Positions 26,647 through 35,079 of a stretch of DNA of 64,000 bases are shown here, piece after piece. The stretch's first letter is position 1, and each line of letters begins with the position of its first letter. The stretch is taken from NCBI GenBank assembly GCA_017459965.1, contig JAFUBW010000011.1:1-64000 (forward strand), written 5' to 3'. This stretch comes from Bacilli bacterium (GTDB lineage: Bacteria > Bacillota_I > Bacilli_A > RF39 > UBA660). The notes beneath the pieces are model-generated. The model ran no database searches. It worked only from the letters and a program-made list of their open reading frames with translations, and was not told the origin of the DNA. The position numbers were made by a program, and so were the translations under genes.

Positions 26647-27087
26647 CTATTTATATTCTTTTAATAAATCTTCTATTTCTTGTAGTTCTTCATCTGTTGG
26701 TGGAATTGCCTCACATCTTTTACCATCCCAAACCATAACTCCATCTGGATCATATCTTATATGTGGTGCTTTTCTACCATTCATAATATCTTCTGGATTA
26801 TTTGAAATATCTATTACTGATATAAAACTTTGTATATTATTTTTAAAATCTTTATAAGAATTTAAATAACCTTTAACAAATACTTTGTTTCCTTTAACAA
26901 AAAAATCTTTATATATTACATAAAGATTTCTACTTATATTTAAACTAACATAAACTTTATTATTTTCAGTATTTGTATATTTTTTAGTGGTTAATCCAAA
27001 TTTTATATACTTATTATTTGTATCAGTTATATTATTAATAACACCAGATATTATTACTTCATTATAATTTATGTTTTCATAATCCAT
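26647..27087 (-). CDS. SSB-like OB-fold protein of element 1
   Basis: The 146-residue protein begins YNEVIISGVINNITDTNNKY and continues with alternating strands, VYVSLNIS, KGNKVFVKGYLNSYKD and SFISVIDI. This matches an OB fold of single-stranded DNA-binding proteins. It ends in an acidic segment (DEELQEIEDLLKEYK). It probably protects single strands made during transfer or replication of the element. Element 2 has no counterpart. It is inside the likely operon running from the winged-helix gene to the recombinase. Confidence 0.6.
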   Translation of the reverse strand: MDYENINYNEVIISGVINNITDTNNKYIKFGLTTKKYTNTENNKVYVSLNISRNLYVIYKDFFVKGNKVFVKGYLNSYKDFKNNIQSFISVIDISNNPEDIMNGRKAPHIRYDPDGVMVWDGKRCEAIPPTDEELQEIEDLLKEYK

Positions 27088-27192
27088 TTACCATTTCCTT
27101 TCTATTTTAATTAATTTAAATAAATTTAAATTATTATATTTTAATTTTTATTTTATATTATATTTTATGTTAGAAGTATACTGCTATATCAA

Positions 27193-27486
27193 CTAGCAGG
27201 ATTCTACTATGGGTATAGAAGAATAATGTTCTTGTTCATAATTTAGATAGATAGTTCTTAAATGATTTATAACTTCAATTTTAATTAAATTTTGTTTCTT
27301 TAAAATTGATATAGTTGCTGTTATTGTTCTTTTTGATACTTTAAGTCTTTTTGAAAAATATTCATTACTAGCAAAACATACATTTTCTTTATAAGAAAGT
27401 GAATTTATTACTCCCATTAATAATTTAGCAGTTGGATTTAGTTTTTCGTGTTCTAAAATAAAGTCTGGAATTATAATATATTTCAA
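27193..27486 (-). CDS. Replication-initiator-like HTH protein
   Basis: The 97-residue protein has a winged helix-turn-helix: PTAKLLMGVINSLSYKENVCFASNEYFSKRLKVSKRTITATISILKKQNLI. This is the N-terminal DNA-binding part typical of RepA-N and phage-type initiators, but no catalytic part follows, so it is short. The element 2 protein at 42894 (158 residues) is homologous in the same region and has a longer tail. A structured leader precedes it. Confidence 0.6.
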   Translation of the reverse strand: MKYIIIPDFILEHEKLNPTAKLLMGVINSLSYKENVCFASNEYFSKRLKVSKRTITATISILKKQNLIKIEVINHLRTIYLNYEQEHYSSIPIVESC

Positions 27487-27501
27487 TTTTCATCTTCTTT
27501 C

Positions 27502-27597
27502 TTATAACTCCATATCTTTATCATTTGAATTTTGTTTTATATATTTTGATATGGTATTTATTTTGTTTTTTGTTTTATTATTTGTTAATATTCTCAT
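27502..27597 (-). CDS. Possible 31-residue ORF in the element 1 leader
   Basis: An ATG preceded by AAAGGAG eight bases upstream opens MRILTNNKTKNKINTISKYI and ends KQNSNDKDMEL. The stop is 15 bases before the next gene. It is lysine- and asparagine-rich with no known family. The good ribosome binding site suggests translation. Element 2 has no clear counterpart, so it may not be conserved. Confidence 0.35.
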   Translation of the reverse strand: MRILTNNKTKNKINTISKYIKQNSNDKDMEL

Positions 27598-27669
27598 TAC
27601 ACATTCTCCTTTCTTCATTTGTTTTAAACATTAAAAAAAACTCGTATTTCTACAAGTTAAAACTGCTAA

Positions 27670-27870
27670 AAAAGAGTATAATCTCCCTATGGAGAATAAA
27701 TTCTCCTTTTATAGTGGTAGTTTGAGCTATAACATATATTATTCCTAAACCCCTTTATATTTCTTTTTATTTGTTCTTTGAAATATGTTATAGTTCAAAC
27801 TTGTATTCATCTTATATTCCTATAAGATAGGTTCTGATATAAGCCTTAATATCTTACCGAGCCTCTTATA
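27670..27870 (-). ncRNA. Conserved hairpin leader of element 1
   Basis: The stretch between the winged-helix gene and the initiator-like gene holds no long frame but shows structure. A 42-base block at 27823-27864 is identical to one in element 2. ATATGTTATAGTTCAAAC (27783-27800) pairs with GTTTGAGCTATAACATAT (27720-27737), and a GGAGAATAAATTCTCC hairpin lies at 27690-27705. The same order occurs in element 2, with base changes in the stems. It is probably an attenuator, an antisense RNA or a replication origin. Confidence 0.55.
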
Positions 27871-27892
27871 ACTAGCGTTCATTTATACTTTT

Positions 27893-28150
27893 CTAGTTAA
27901 GTGTTATTGTGTACATTCCGTTTGAGTATTCTTTATATATTAGATATTTTAATTCTTCTAATATTTTAAGACTTTTTCTCAAACCTTTATTCTTGATGTT
28001 TACTACTCTTTGTATCTCTCCTATATTTATATCTGTTATTATTCTTTCAAATCCTTTAGTATAAATATATGAGTAGATCAATTTAGTTTCTTTTGGAATC
28101 CTTTTATCTTTCCAAATACTTTCTGCTACCTCTAGATGTCTAATCTTCAT
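27893..28150 (-). CDS. Winged-helix protein of the element backbone
   Basis: The 85-residue protein is almost the same as the element 2 protein at 43604 (for example DKRIPKETKLIYSYIYTKGF in both). It has a winged helix pattern: IYSYIYTKGFERIITDINIGEIQRVVNIKNKGLRKSLKILEELKYL. It is the first gene downstream of the divergent XRE regulator. AGGAGGAAAC precedes a mini-frame ATGAATGAAGATTAG whose stop overlaps this ATG region, so the start may be coupled. Confidence 0.65.
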   Translation of the reverse strand: MKIRHLEVAESIWKDKRIPKETKLIYSYIYTKGFERIITDINIGEIQRVVNIKNKGLRKSLKILEELKYLIYKEYSNGMYTITLN

Positions 28151-28180
28151 TCATAAGTTTCCTCCTCTCTATAAGTTTTA

Positions 28181-28201
28181 TTTGATGAGATTTACATCAA
28201 A
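28181..28201. promoter_or_regulatory. Inverted repeat between divergent element 1 genes
   Basis: TTTGATG (28181-28187) faces CATCAAA (28195-28201) with seven bases between. It lies in the intergenic region between the winged-helix gene and the XRE regulator and is a candidate operator for the latter. Confidence 0.4.
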
Positions 28202-28309
28202 TCACTATTAGTCTACCATCTAATTATGAGTTTGTCAACACTATTATTGACTTTTACATCATTTTATGGTATATTTATTTCAATTGAACGAATTGAAAGG
28301 TGGTATTTA

Positions 28310-28918
28310 ATGAAAAAACAGACTACTAAATTAGGAGAATTAATAAGTAATGCAAGACAAAATGTCGGTATTTCTCAAAGAGAACTTGCTCGTAGAGCTA
28401 ACATGGATTGTGCTGAAGTTTCTCGTATTGAGGCTGGTAAAAGATTAAAACCAAATGTTTTATATTTAAAAGGAATTGCTGATACATTAAAATTAAGTAT
28501 GGTTGAATTAATGGAACTTGCAGGTTATTCTGATACTGAAATTAATTGGGGACAAGATTTTACTGATAGAAGATCAACAGCAGATTATGAAAATCAAATT
28601 AAAAGTTATGAACAATTTTATTTTGATATTTTGGAAGAATTAGAAAATAGAAGAAAAACCGATTTTGCTATTAAAGGTGGTATTGCTGATTTAATAGATA
28701 AATTAGAACTTGCTCAAATAGAAAAAAAAGAAATTTCTAATGCAGAAATTTTAGATAGATTAAAAGAATTAATTCCAATGATTAGACCTAATCTTGAAAA
28801 GTTTGATAAATCAAAATATCCAGCATATGACTATGGTGTATTTCCTAAAATGAAATTACCATCTAATCATAAAATTAATGCTTTTACAGGAGAATTTATA
28901 GAAGATAATAAAGAATAA
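28310..28918 (+). CDS. XRE-family regulator of element 1
   Basis: The 202-residue protein has an N-terminal helix-turn-helix (LGELISNARQNVGISQRELARRANMDCAEVSRIEAGKRLKPN) and a helical C-terminal region. The start used, MKKQTTKL, follows AAAGGTGG; a longer frame starting 84 bases upstream lacks a ribosome binding site. It is divergent from the backbone operon and probably represses it, as in many integrated elements. The element 2 counterpart (44022) is similar in length but only moderately similar in sequence. Confidence 0.85.
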   Translation: MKKQTTKLGELISNARQNVGISQRELARRANMDCAEVSRIEAGKRLKPNVLYLKGIADTLKLSMVELMELAGYSDTEINWGQDFTDRRSTADYENQIKSYEQFYFDILEELENRRKTDFAIKGGIADLIDKLELAQIEKKEISNAEILDRLKELIPMIRPNLEKFDKSKYPAYDYGVFPKMKLPSNHKINAFTGEFIEDNKE

Positions 28919-29114
28919 AATTATTAATAATGATTTTATTCATCCTTACTTTTGCTTAGCAAAAGAAAAAAATAATCTTTTTACCCTTTCGTTAGATTGG
29001 GTATTAAGATTATTTTTAATTAAAAGATACGCAACACAAACTATTATTTATATAGATAATATATGTGCGTATCTTTTCTTTTTATTTAAACTTGATTTAA
29101 ATAAAAAGGCGACA

Positions 29115-29225
29115 TTACTACTTACGATTAGTTTGTAGTTATGTCGCTTAAATGGGGTTCAAAGGGGTTTAAATCCCTTGCTCACTGATATTGGCTCTGC
29201 CAATATCATAGTGGGTTACTATAAT
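29115..29225 (+). other. Candidate MobV-type oriT of element 1
   Basis: There is no gene here. A long imperfect hairpin (GCGACATTACTAC facing GTAGTTATGTCGC, about 29110-29148) and a perfect hairpin GATATTGGC-TCT-GCCAATATC (29187-29207) are followed directly by TAGTGGG then TTAC at 29209-29219. The pMV158-type nick sequence of MobV relaxases is TAGTGTG-TTA. Element 2 has TAGTGTG-TTAC exactly in the same place. The remaining bases at 28919-29324 hold two further hairpins, including a GCGAAAATCCA stem at about 29243-29287. Confidence 0.6.
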
Positions 29226-29324
29226 GGAATTATAGTTTTAAAAAGCGAAAATCCATTAGTTATGAAATTTCTTTTGGATTTTCGCCTTTTTATTTATCCA
29301 TTATTCAAACATTTTAATATTAAA

Positions 29325-29651
29325 TTAATTATCTTCAGAATAAGTTCCATCTTCATTTTTAACTAATTTACTACCAATTGCATTGTTTAAATATGGTATT
29401 ATATTTTGGTCATAATTACATATTGTATTTAAATTATATATTTCAAAATTATTTGCATTATTCGTGTATTCGTCATCTTCATTTCCTGCAAAGAATCTCC
29501 AACCACTATCTGTGTCATTAGAAGGATTTTCTCTATACATATATCCAACTTTTTGACCTTCAATAGTAATTCTATCTGAAGCAATACAACTTCCTTTTAA
29601 TTCAATTAATTGTTTAATATCTTCTTCTTTTAATAAATAATTCTTGTCCAT
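29325..29651 (-). CDS. DUF2185 protein (immunity-type)
   Basis: The 108-residue protein matches DUF2185: ITIEGQKVGYMYRENPSNDTDSGWRFFAGNEDDEYTNNANNFEIYNLNTICNYDQNIIPYLN. DUF2185 is found among immunity proteins of polymorphic toxin systems. It is the last gene of the five-gene cargo row of element 1. Whether it neutralises a toxin made by the neighbouring genes is inference. AGGAGGAAA precedes the ATG. Confidence 0.8.
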   Translation of the reverse strand: MDKNYLLKEEDIKQLIELKGSCIASDRITIEGQKVGYMYRENPSNDTDSGWRFFAGNEDDEYTNNANNFEIYNLNTICNYDQNIIPYLNNAIGSKLVKNEDGTYSEDN

Positions 29652-29660
29652 GTTTTCCTC

Positions 29661-29870
29661 CTATAATGACATTCCCATATCATTTTCTTCTTCAATTTCT
29701 TCTTTATTTGCAAGCATTTGAACCATTTGTGCAGTTTGTTGATTTGGAAAAACTAATCTTTGTTGTTCTAATATTAAATCTTTTTCTTTTCTTAATTTTG
29801 CTTTTTTCTTTTCAAGTTCTTTTATATTTATTTCTCTAATTGTTTCTTGTTTTATATATGGCCTATTCAT
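29661..29870 (-). CDS. Small helical protein with C-terminal GMSL tag
   Basis: The 69-residue protein starts MNRPYIKQETIREINIKELE after AGAGGAGGAAAT and is almost entirely Lys/Glu/Gln-rich helix. It ends NDMGMSL. The final GMSL is the same as in the element 1 relaxase (YGMSL) and similar to the end of the kinase-like protein just upstream (VGRSL). The function is unknown. A longer frame extends 20 codons upstream but overlaps the previous gene and lacks a ribosome binding site. Confidence 0.6.
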   Translation of the reverse strand: MNRPYIKQETIREINIKELEKKKAKLRKEKDLILEQQRLVFPNQQTAQMVQMLANKEEIEEENDMGMSL

Positions 29871-29880
29871 ATTTCCTCCT

Positions 29881-31293
29881 CTATAAAGATCTCCCAACAT
29901 GTTTTTCTTCTTCATTGTCATTATTTTCAATTACATATTGTTCTATCATTACTTGATTCATCATATTTTTTTGTTCTAATAATTGTTTCTTTTCTTTTTG
30001 ATATCTTTCTTCAAATTCATTATAAAGTTCTCTATTATTTGAATAATTAATATTAGTGTCATTTTCATCATAAATAAAATCCGCATCTAATATAACTAAA
30101 TCTCCCTCTTTAAGAATTATTTCTCCTCGTTTAGCATCTAAACTCAATACTTCTTCTGTCGGATTCAAATTTTCTCTCCAATGAATTATATTTTCTCTTT
30201 TTAATCTTCCTACATTAATTCCTTTTATATCAGTCCAAACAAGATTTAAATTTCTTAAATTCTTAAATAATTGATATAATTCCTCTTTACTAGGTTTTGT
30301 ACTTGTATCAACTAGTTCAGTAACTTCGGCAAAACAAGATTCACCATTAAATTCTAATTCTTTGCGTAGCAATGGAGCAATTATATATGGATTGTTTGGA
30401 AAACTTTTTGTAACTCTATCACCAAGTTTAATAACCTTATTACCAATCAATAATACTCTTGAAAATCCACCACCATTATAAGTAATATCAGAAAATTTCA
30501 CATTCTCATTTTTCATAACATCTAATATCATTAGTTTAATTACTTCTTTTAATGTTGGATCTTTCATTTTTCCAAGATGATCAGTTTCACAAAAAATAGA
30601 ATTTATTGCTTTTTCTTCATTATTATCAATATAATCTTTTACTTGAGAAAGAGCCATAGGATTATCTTTTACAAAATTCATTAAAGTATATAAATTTTGT
30701 GCATTTTGGATAAATAAAGGTAAATTATCATAAATAATTTGTTTATTATTTCCTTTATATTCTATTCCTAAATATGGTATGTCACATTTATTTTCAACTA
30801 ATATATTTAAGAACTTTCTTTGATTTTCTTCATTTAGTCTATTTAGCATATCTAAATAAAACATTTTACTTACATCCATTGTTGCAATTGTTTTTAAAAT
30901 ATTATCATCAATAAAGTTATCAAATTTATTTTCCTCATCATTTAAACAAACCCAAATATTATAAAATAATTGATCAACACCATCTATATATGGATATTTT
31001 TTTAATCCCTCTACAAATTTTTCTTTAAAGTTAGATTGTTCTATTAATAAATTAGTATTTAATAAAAGAATATCTATATTTGACATAACAATATACGGAA
31101 GAATTTCATCAAAATGATTTGCTATTATTTTAGCATTTTTATTTTGAAATAACGAACTATTTAGTTTTTTTGAAAGAAAATTTTTTAAATTATAAAATAC
31201 ATCATTATAATAACTTGCTGATTCATTTTCAATAGCTCGTTGTCTCATATTTTTTGCTTCTTCAAGCAATTTATTCAATTCTTTTTCCAACAT
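29881..31293 (-). CDS. Kinase-like protein with C-terminal GRSL tag
   Basis: The roughly 470-residue protein has a long helical N-terminal region. From about residue 270 it shows protein-kinase-like or APH-like motifs: a glycine loop NGGGFSRVLLIGNKVIKLG with lysine near 289, then LVWTDIKGINVGRL near 355 (the D-x-K-x-x-N catalytic loop), then VILDADF near 403 (metal-binding aspartate). It ends in a charged helix and EEKHVGRSL. It has no signal peptide or membrane segment. The cargo position and the shared C-terminal motif suggest an effector carried with the relaxase, which is inference. The start is the ATG after GAGGTG. Confidence 0.65.
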   Translation of the reverse strand: MLEKELNKLLEEAKNMRQRAIENESASYYNDVFYNLKNFLSKKLNSSLFQNKNAKIIANHFDEILPYIVMSNIDILLLNTNLLIEQSNFKEKFVEGLKKYPYIDGVDQLFYNIWVCLNDEENKFDNFIDDNILKTIATMDVSKMFYLDMLNRLNEENQRKFLNILVENKCDIPYLGIEYKGNNKQIIYDNLPLFIQNAQNLYTLMNFVKDNPMALSQVKDYIDNNEEKAINSIFCETDHLGKMKDPTLKEVIKLMILDVMKNENVKFSDITYNGGGFSRVLLIGNKVIKLGDRVTKSFPNNPYIIAPLLRKELEFNGESCFAEVTELVDTSTKPSKEELYQLFKNLRNLNLVWTDIKGINVGRLKRENIIHWRENLNPTEEVLSLDAKRGEIILKEGDLVILDADFIYDENDTNINYSNNRELYNEFEERYQKEKKQLLEQKNMMNQVMIEQYVIENNDNEEEKHVGRSL

Positions 31294-31307
31294 ATTTTTC
31301 ACCTCAA

Positions 31308-31925
31308 TTATTCAGCATTATAATAATTCAAATATTCATTTGGTATATTAGGATATCCATTGATATAATAATTAAATATATCATTAAGTATTTGAATACA
31401 AATGTTATATGATTTTTCATCTAATTTTTTGTTTGTATAATATTCATCTAATTGATTTTTAAGATTTGTATACAATTTTTCATATTCTGATTTATCTACA
31501 TTTGATATGGTAGTTATATCAGATAAGATTTTACTTAATTCTTTTATTTCTAAATCAATTTTTGAATCTACTAATTTTTCAATTTGTTCAACTTGTTCAT
31601 ATAAAGAGAGTGCTAAAAGATATTTTAAGCAATCAGTATTATATGTTTTTTCATATTGTGTTAAATATTGTTTTAATTCATCTATAGAATAGTCTGTAAT
31701 ATTATTTTCATGTAGTTGAGTGCAAAGTTCAGAATCTAGCACATAACCCTTTAAAGATATTTTATTTAATCTTAATGTCATTTCAATTTGATAATCATCT
31801 TCTGATAAATTCACAAGTTCATTTGCTTTTGTAATAAAATTAAACATTGCTTTATTTATATCATCATGTATTTTATCAATTTCAACATAAGATTCTAATA
31901 TTTTTACATTTAAATTATCATTCAT
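31308..31925 (-). CDS. Unknown helical protein of element 1 cargo
   Basis: The 205-residue protein is predicted mostly helical (KYLLALSLYEQVEQIEKLVDSKIDLEIKELSKILSDI) with many Asp, Asn and Tyr residues. No family is recognised. It lies between the GH10-like and kinase-like genes, with spacing of 5 and about 14 bases, so the five genes from 34075 to 29325 are probably one operon. A binding partner of one neighbour is plausible. Confidence 0.55.
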   Translation of the reverse strand: MNDNLNVKILESYVEIDKIHDDINKAMFNFITKANELVNLSEDDYQIEMTLRLNKISLKGYVLDSELCTQLHENNITDYSIDELKQYLTQYEKTYNTDCLKYLLALSLYEQVEQIEKLVDSKIDLEIKELSKILSDITTISNVDKSEYEKLYTNLKNQLDEYYTNKKLDEKSYNICIQILNDIFNYYINGYPNIPNEYLNYYNAE

Positions 31926-31930
31926 AATTT

Positions 31931-34075
31931 TTACCCCTTAAGCAACATGTATACAACCATAAATAATGCACCACATACAAAACTAACGATTAATGATAAT
32001 GTAATTACATTAGTATAACCTTTACTACCATTTTGAGTAGAAGGCGCTGTTAGTGTTCTAACTTTAGGTTTATTCATTTCTTTCTTTTGCGCTTTTTGTT
32101 GTTTTATCATTTGATTTTTTTGTTTTATTTGTTGATGAACTTGTATTTCACTTTGACTTCTATATGCAAAAGGTTTTCTTTTTTCAGGTGCTAATGACTG
32201 ATTTTGAGCTGATTGTCGTGCAGATTGTGTGTTATCTACTTTAGGTTGTTCTTGTGTTATAGTATGAGTTTGAACTGATTGTTGTATTGTTTGTTGATTT
32301 TCAGCTCTTGATTTTTCTTGTCCTGTTTCTTTTTGTGTTTGTTGTGTTAATAACTCATTTTTTCTAAATGCTCCAGCATAAATAGATTCTATTGGCTTTT
32401 TTCCTTGTTCAATTGATTCTTTATTTTTCTTATCTAATAAAAAACTAGTTAAGTCTGTCAATGTCCAAACAGTTAATTGTTTTATATTGTATTTATCTTG
32501 AACTCTTTCAAAATAATTTTTTAAATTTGATTGTTTTTTTTGCTTTTCTTGTTCACATTCTTCCTTTGAGTGAGATGAAATATATTCATCAGATAAAGGT
32601 TGATCATATTCAGTAATTTTTATAGGATAACCATATGATGATAAAGTTTCTAATGAAGAATCTAGTTCATTTTCCGTGATATATGGGCTTAAATGCATTT
32701 GTGTTCCAATACAATCAATTATTTTTTTACCATTAAGACTATCTTTATTTTTTCCCTCAAAATTTTGTATTCTATCCATAATTGTTTTTAATACTGGTAA
32801 TTTATTTTTATCTTCTAGATTTATATCATTATACACAAATTCTACATTAGGCAAGTTTTTTCTAGCAACTAAAGCTATTGAACATAAATCTTCAATATTC
32901 AAAAATTTTTGCCATCCAGACTCAATATTATTGCTCTTTGAAACATCTTCTCTATTTAAATACTGACCATTAAAATCTTCTGAGAATCTAGTTATAAGTT
33001 CATTAAATATATCGACACTTTTAACAACTTCATAACCATTTTCTTTCAAACTCTTTTGATTATAAGATGCTATCATTTTTGTTGTTCCATCTACATATTT
33101 TAATAGTTCATCATAAACCTTTTGTTTATTTTCTGAATTATATTCTAAATTACTTAAATCTTTAGGACAATCTTCAAAGAAAATCAAAGCATTTAATCTA
33201 ACATCCTTATTTAAATCTTTTGCAAAATCTAAACATCTTTCTAATTTATTGAAGTATAATTCACCATTAGGCATGTGTATAGCTGGATATTTTGATTCAT
33301 AATCTATTGTTATTGATTTAAATTCATTTAATTTTGAATAAAGTGATTCATAATCTGATATTTGATACTTATTTATTCCAGGCTCTGATAAATCTCTACT
33401 TTCAGATAAAGCTACAAAAATGTCTTGGCTTATTTCTTGTGGGAATTGTGAACCAATGGCATTATAAATTTGATTAGATGTCATTTTATTATCAATTCCA
33501 CTTTTTATTATTGAATTTAATTGGTCAACTTGTTCAGAAGTTAAATGCGCATTATTTATAATATTAGATATTTTTTTATTTAAGTTCGCATTTGGATCGT
33601 TATATAAGTCATTTCTATCAATTAAATCTTTTGTGTATGATTCAACCAACTTTTCCTTTAATTGTTCTAATTCAAGATTAGAACTATCAATATCAATAAA
33701 TAATTCTGATGATATTTGTTTTAATTCTTCAATAGACTTTGCATTTGCAATCATCATCAATTCAATCATCTGTCTATTTAATGTTACTCCAAGTTTATTG
33801 TTTTCCATTACTTCATTTTCGAATTGACTTAAATATCTTTCTTTTTCTTCTTGTTCCCATTTTTGATATGCCTCTAATAACTTATCTTTTTCTAAATCAA
33901 TTAGTTGTTTTAATTCATTAATATCTTCATCACGATTTAAAAACATATTCAAAGATTTTTTATACTTATCTTCATTAACAAAAAATCCTTTATCTTTGGG
34001 ACATAATTGTTTTAATTCTAAAAATGAATTATATATATATTGTGTTATTATTTGATTTTTTTCTTCCATAGTCAT
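31931..34075 (-). CDS. GH10-like protein with C-terminal membrane anchor
   Basis: The 714-residue protein has no signal peptide. Its first 235 residues are helical. From about 235 to 575 it follows glycoside hydrolase family 10 (xylanase) order: VDIFNEL near 355 (acid/base glutamate), FVYNDIN near 414, IDCIGTQMHL near 453, PIKITEYD near 484 (nucleophile glutamate) and LTVWTLTD near 534. A Gln-rich linker (580-685) and one membrane segment (LSLIVSFVCGALFMVVYMLL) end the protein. The catalytic residues look intact, but a membrane-tethered GH10 enzyme with the domain on the cytoplasmic side is odd; topology may differ. Cargo of element 1. Confidence 0.7.
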   Translation of the reverse strand: MTMEEKNQIITQYIYNSFLELKQLCPKDKGFFVNEDKYKKSLNMFLNRDEDINELKQLIDLEKDKLLEAYQKWEQEEKERYLSQFENEVMENNKLGVTLNRQMIELMMIANAKSIEELKQISSELFIDIDSSNLELEQLKEKLVESYTKDLIDRNDLYNDPNANLNKKISNIINNAHLTSEQVDQLNSIIKSGIDNKMTSNQIYNAIGSQFPQEISQDIFVALSESRDLSEPGINKYQISDYESLYSKLNEFKSITIDYESKYPAIHMPNGELYFNKLERCLDFAKDLNKDVRLNALIFFEDCPKDLSNLEYNSENKQKVYDELLKYVDGTTKMIASYNQKSLKENGYEVVKSVDIFNELITRFSEDFNGQYLNREDVSKSNNIESGWQKFLNIEDLCSIALVARKNLPNVEFVYNDINLEDKNKLPVLKTIMDRIQNFEGKNKDSLNGKKIIDCIGTQMHLSPYITENELDSSLETLSSYGYPIKITEYDQPLSDEYISSHSKEECEQEKQKKQSNLKNYFERVQDKYNIKQLTVWTLTDLTSFLLDKKNKESIEQGKKPIESIYAGAFRKNELLTQQTQKETGQEKSRAENQQTIQQSVQTHTITQEQPKVDNTQSARQSAQNQSLAPEKRKPFAYRSQSEIQVHQQIKQKNQMIKQQKAQKKEMNKPKVRTLTAPSTQNGSKGYTNVITLSLIVSFVCGALFMVVYMLLKG

Positions 34076-34168
34076 TAAACCTCACCACCATTATATAAAG
34101 TATTATTACCCAATTTTATTATACCACGACTTTACATCAATTTTATCATTTTTAGATAAATAAACTTA

Positions 34169-34465
34169 TTACTTTACACTTGTAGAATATAATTTATCAA
34201 TTAACTCAACTTCTTGGCCTAATTGGGTATATAATTCATATATTTTGTTTTCATATTCTTCTTTCTTATTGTTATATTCAATAAGTTTCTTTTTTTGAAA
34301 AAATAAAGGTTTATTATCTTCTAAATGTTCTATTAAAGTTTGATAAAATCTTATTCTATTATCTATCATTCTTATATTTATATTTGAATCTTCAATAGCA
34401 TATTTAATATTAAGTTTTAACAACATATCAATTAATTCTTTATCTTCTGTTTTCTTCTTACTCAT
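34169..34465 (-). CDS. Small helical protein of element 1
   Basis: The 98-residue protein reads as two helices (IRMIDNRIRFYQTLIEHLED and YENKIYELYTQLGQEVELIDKLY). A similar gene of 72 residues (48872) sits in the same place in element 2, ahead of a divergent HTH gene. No family is recognised. Confidence 0.5.
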   Translation of the reverse strand: MSKKKTEDKELIDMLLKLNIKYAIEDSNINIRMIDNRIRFYQTLIEHLEDNKPLFFQKKKLIEYNNKKEEYENKIYELYTQLGQEVELIDKLYSTSVK

Positions 34466-34588
34466 ACTACACCTCCAATACTTATGGATTTACTGCTGTC
34501 TTAATTATATCACAATTTCAATAATAGACCCACACTATTAGCAATAATTTAATTAATAATGGGAAAATTATTATTAGGTGATAGTAGT

Positions 34589-35035
34589 ATGATTAATAAT
34601 AATTTAAAATATTGTAGAGAAGAATTAGAAATGACACAACAAGAATTAGGATATGTATTTGGAGTATCTAAAAACACAGTTTCTGGTTGGGAGAATGCTC
34701 ATGATACAATGCCATTTAATAAATTAATTAGGTTTTGTAATTTATATGATTTTTCTTTGGATTTCGTAGTTGGTTTTACTAGAAAGAATACCAAATATGA
34801 TAAGATTAAAACTGATAAAAAGAAAATAGGTTTAAAACTTAAATCTATTAGAAATGAATTAAACCTATCTCAACAACAATTAGCAGATGATTGTAAAATA
34901 TCTCAAACTACTTATAGCACTTATGAAACAGGGCGTTATCTAATAAACACAATTACTATCTATACCATTTGTAAAAAATATAATATTTCAATGGATTATT
35001 TAGTTGGTAGATCTAAAATTAAAAATATTAAATAA
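34589..35035 (+). CDS. XRE regulator with two helix-turn-helix domains
   Basis: The 148-residue protein has two complete HTH domains in a row: LKYCREELEMTQQELGYVFGVSKNTVSGWENAHDTMPFNKLIRFC (residues 6-50) and LKSIRNELNLSQQQLADDCKISQTTYSTYETGRY (84-118). The start is MINNNLKYC after TTAGGTGAT; a longer frame lacks a ribosome binding site. Tandem XRE domains in one chain should bind two operator half-sites. It is divergent from the cargo operon and convergent to the relaxase. Confidence 0.75.
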   Translation: MINNNLKYCREELEMTQQELGYVFGVSKNTVSGWENAHDTMPFNKLIRFCNLYDFSLDFVVGFTRKNTKYDKIKTDKKKIGLKLKSIRNELNLSQQQLADDCKISQTTYSTYETGRYLINTITIYTICKKYNISMDYLVGRSKIKNIK

Positions 35036-35044
35036 TTAAACTAA

Positions 35045-35079
35045 CACCACACATATTGATTTATGTGTGGTGTTTTAGT
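35045..35079. terminator. Bidirectional terminator between XRE and relaxase
   Basis: ACACCACACAT and ATGTGTGGTGT form an 11-base stem around ATTGATTT, with T-rich flanks on both sides, between convergent genes. Confidence 0.8.

Noticed and set aside
27750-27822. A 21-codon leader peptide (MNTSLNYNIFQRTNKKKYKGV) in the hairpin leader of element 1.
   Set aside because: The matching ATG in element 2 runs into a stop after four codons, so a conserved leader peptide is unlikely.
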